Below the pieces are notes generated by a model that worked only from the letters and a program-made list of their open reading frames with translations, did no database searches and was not told the origin of the DNA. Below, in pieces: positions 59,760 to 64,000 of a stretch of 64,000 nt of DNA (position 1 is the stretch's first letter; every line of letters begins with the position of its first letter). Source of the stretch: Amaranthus tricolor (taxonomy: Eukaryota; Streptophyta; Magnoliopsida; Caryophyllales; Amaranthaceae); the NCBI RefSeq assembly GCF_026212465.1, contig NC_080058.1, forward strand, positions 10,555,363 to 10,619,362, written 5' to 3'. The position numbers and the translations under genes are program-made.

Positions 59760-60164
59760 GAAAAAAAGTTACTAGAATTAGTTTTCGGCCGCCGTTATTT
59801 TTTGCATTCCATTATATATGCCTTTTTAAGATGGATTCAGTTGGCATTGATTTAGTTTTTCATTTATTTTTTTTATTTATTTTGTAAAATCTCCACGTTG
59901 TTAGGTGGATTGGATTAAGCCTAAAATTATTAATCATTCACTTATAGTGGAGATATTTTAGCAAATCACTTTTTTTAAGTTGTGAGAAATACGGTTTTCT
60001 GAAATTACTTTTTATTAAATGCTCTCGTATTAAAATAATTTAAATTACTTCTTATGAATAAGCATTTTTAAGGCCCTCACCTTACCAAAAGTCATATCAA
60101 TTGCTTCTTATGTTAATGTTTTAGCACATAAACATCAGTTTTGTTTTTTGGTTATAGAACAAAT

Positions 60165-60254
<90 letters not shown>

Positions 60255-60264
60255 TACTACTACT
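60165..60264. repeat. Palindromic (AAT)n(ATT)n microsatellite
   Basis: About 17 AAT/TAA units run straight into about 12 ATT units, then four TAC units. The two halves are self-complementary and could form a cruciform. Confidence 0.95.
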
Positions 60265-60699
60265 GGAATCAGTTTTTTTGATGAATTCAATTACTTTGTC
60301 ATATGCTTTTGCCGCCCTAAGTTTTGAAATTTCAGTAATTGTATTTGTGTTTTTTTCCTAATTTTTAAGGAATTTAGTTTTTTTTTTTAATTAACTATGC
60401 ATCAAGTACGAGAGAGTATTGATTTTAATTATTTTCCAGGAAAATTAGTTTTTATAAAAAATCAAGATAAAGGGAATTTAGTTATTTTTTTAAGCTCTTA
60501 AAATGGTTTATATTATTTATTTGGTCTATATTTCCTATTTTTTTTGAAATGTAGTTTTTTAGGTGTTGGAATCAATTTATTATTTAGTTTTTATTTGTTT
60601 AGTTTGTTCAAATTAAATTGGTGAAAATAATTAAGGGATTTCGGAAAAATTAAATTAGACTTCATACTATAGTTGGAAAAATTAACAAGAAAGCATAAT

Positions 60700-61029
60700 A
60701 ATTCTACCAACCAAGCATGTCACCAACTTTACGAAAGATTAAACTTTTTTGACAGGGCTATGAAAATAAAAAAAAAATCCTAGGGGTGGCGACGAAAGGG
60801 CTACGAAAAGACCATCGCCCAGTGTAAATAAAATCAAAAAATACCCGTTAACAAGTATAGCGTCGATATGGCGACCACGGTTCCCGTCGCGATTTGACTT
60901 TTCTTTCTGGCGACCACTGAAAGCCGTCGCCAGCTTTTAAAAAATAAAAGGAGATGAATTCTTTGTAGCTAATCCGTCGCCATTCGCGATCATACCTCTC
61001 CGTCGCAATTTCAATACTTATTTGTAGTG
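60700..61029 (-). mobile_element. CACTA-1 5' end fragment, older diverged copy
   Basis: It ends TACTTATTTGTAGTG at 61029 with the same GGCGACGG subterminal array as CACTA-1. The host flank beyond it (61030-61080, TAAAGTTGGAAATTCCATCA) is the same flank found at 3841-3790. It therefore derives from the same insertion, by duplication, and was then truncated after about 330 bp. Confidence 0.85.
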
Positions 61030-61268
61030 TAAAGTTGGAAATTCCATCATGCATTCTTACAAATTTTTGCCACTTGGAAAAATCTAATTATTTAATTGCT
61101 ATATTTATGGAACTAAATATCATACAATTAATTAAAAAGATTTATTTACCAAGATTTTCTATATTCATAAAACTAAACAAGGTAAAAAAAAATTTATTCT
61201 ATTACATGGGTCAATATGATCCAAAATCATAGTAGCTATTTTAATTTTGAATCAAATCTCAAACATAT

Positions 61269-61273
61269 CAAGA

Positions 61274-61342
<69 letters not shown>
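61269..61342. repeat. (TTA)n microsatellite
   Basis: About 25 TTA units in the same relative position as 53522-53563 in the right arm, but longer. Confidence 0.95.
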
Positions 61343-61343
<1 letters not shown>

Positions 61344-62086
61344 TCATTTGCTTATATATTGGAAAAAAATGACATTTAAATTCAAATTAAGAGTGAAAAC
61401 TTACGAATAATTTTAGCTGGTTTGGAATCAAGTTTTCATAAAGAGTATTGTCTTAAAGTATATTCGATTAAAGGTTATACATATATTTTAAGTTATTTAA
61501 ATTCGTTATAATTTCAATTTCTAGAATTTTTTATTAGGCTGTAATTACTTGTAATCTGATAGTTTTATTTATATAAAATACACAAGAATTTATAAGCGTT
61601 ACATTAGATTTAACATGAAATAGTTAAACCATTGTCGAACTAAAAGGACTTGTCATGTATGATATTTGGTTATTGAAAACTGATTCAACCAAAATCCAAA
61701 TCATGGAATTGGCATGTGGAAACAACCTTTTATGAGTCGTATTTCTTCAAATAAATGTTAAGTAAACAATGATATTTTTTGGCTTTTCATAACTTACTTT
61801 GACGCTAGCTAATGCTACATTGAGTAATTCTTTCGTTTCAAATAAATAACACCAAGTACAAATGAGGCCAAAATATAATAAGGGAGTAAAAGTGGTAAAA
61901 AATATATATTTTTTACATTATTATCATCGAAAACAATTTACAACTTAATATATAATGCTTACATAACACTAATGCATTAAGAAAAAATTTACACTCCTAA
62001 ATTGTAAAATTCGACTAACATTAAAAAAAATTTTACACTCCTAAGTTGTAAAATTCGAATAATCTAAAATTATGGAAACATTAATA

Positions 62087-62907
<821 letters not shown>

Positions 62908-63018
62908 TTGTTGAAACAAGTTCAAACCCAAATAAAGCAAATCATATATAACTGATTATTATTAATATGTCACTAGACCTTAAAACTATTCTAAATTTAT
63001 CGAAATTGAAATTCAAAA

Positions 63019-63263
<245 letters not shown>

Positions 63264-63295
63264 AAACCTAATCCTTATCATTATTTTTTCTCTCA

Positions 63296-63740
63296 AATAC
63301 ACGTCATATTCGTAATATAGATAAGGTGCAAACACTTCTACAATATTGTTTGTCCACCAAAAACATTTTATACTCATGATTCTTATTGAGAAAGTCAAAC
63401 GTTTCTAAAGAAAAGATTCAAATTTTATTACTAGTATCTAGAACGAAAATCATAATATTACAGAAGTGCGACAAACTTATTTAAAACCCCTAACAACATC
63501 TTATGAATAAGTCTTTATATTAATTGAAATTTTTAACACTTATTATTTTGGCATCTAAATTTTCTTTAATACAATTTCAATCGGTTTAGTAGAAAAATAT
63601 ATATATAAGAAATACAAACCTTGCCATTTCAATTGCTTTTTTTCTGTATCTCAAATACACGTTATCTTCGTAAAATGAATATGATGGAAATACTTCTACA
63701 ATATAGTTTTCAAATGTAAAAAGATATTGTCCATCACAAA
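63296..63740 (-). pseudogene. Smr-gene upstream-exon fragments, two copies
   Basis: 63740-63620 reads through YIVEVFPSYSFYEDNVYLRY and KKAIEMA to a donor AG|gtttgt. It is the clearest version of the exon that precedes the Smr exon in this family. 63360-63296 is a shortened second copy. The pair mirrors the double upstream exon seen in the left arm at 2811 and 3240. Confidence 0.6.
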
Positions 63741-64000
63741 ATATTATACTCATGATTCTTATTGGAAAAGTCAAACGTTTCTAAAGAAAATATTCAAATT
63801 TATAAAGAGAATTTTTATTTATTTCCTTTACTTTTTATTTATATATTTAAGAACAAAAAATATATAGTAAGAGGAAATGTAATAAGTACTAGATGTTGTA
63901 TTAGTTTAATTATTTTTCTGTTTATAACGGTATAATATGTGATAAATAGGACAAAAAATTAAGGATAAACGGTTATATAATGATTTTGTTAACTGAAACG

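Overview
This is a 64 kb piece of an AT-rich flowering-plant (eudicot) nuclear chromosome. The evidence is GT-AG introns, one intact plant gene, and many plant transposon families (CACTA, MULE, hAT, Stowaway-type MITEs, Ty3/Gypsy chromovirus, short-LTR elements). The species cannot be fixed from the sequence.

The only gene that looks intact is a CCT3 (TCP-1 gamma) chaperonin subunit on the minus strand, 13426-20492. It has 13 exons that join into one 556-codon frame. A hAT-like element sits about 85 bp upstream of its start codon.

Layout. (1) 1-6594 and 50495-57065 are near-identical inverted repeat arms enclosing about 43.9 kb. Each arm carries broken copies of an Smr-domain gene and the 5' part of a dead CACTA element (CACTA-1). 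(2) 8684-12493 is a complete Mutator-like element with a perfect 9-bp target duplication; its cargo is a decayed MURA-N-like/plant-mobile-domain gene. (3) 20.5-32.8 kb is a graveyard of small elements: hAT elements with 8-bp duplications, Stowaway-like MITEs, a 3.5 kb solo LTR with a small Copia-like solo LTR inside it, and a 5S-rRNA-like (Cassandra-type) remnant. (4) 32814-50121 is a second CACTA element (CACTA-2) with an ATA target duplication. Its TNP2 transposase gene is split by a full-length, very young Ty3/Gypsy chromovirus (35465-46840, duplication AAGTT, one intact 1547-residue polyprotein). (5) 57-64 kb holds an older, diverged inverted relative of the same Smr/CACTA-1 segment, plus a second Smr-gene relative and very long microsatellites.

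Nesting gives a relative order. CACTA-1 inserted beside an Smr-gene copy, and that segment was later duplicated more than once. CACTA-2 landed next to the right-arm CACTA-1 remnant, and the Gypsy element landed in CACTA-2. The 6.6 kb inverted duplication is very recent, judged from only about three substitutions seen outside the microsatellites. The host function that matters here is cytosolic chaperonin assembly (CCT3); nearly everything else is mobile DNA or decayed gene fragments.
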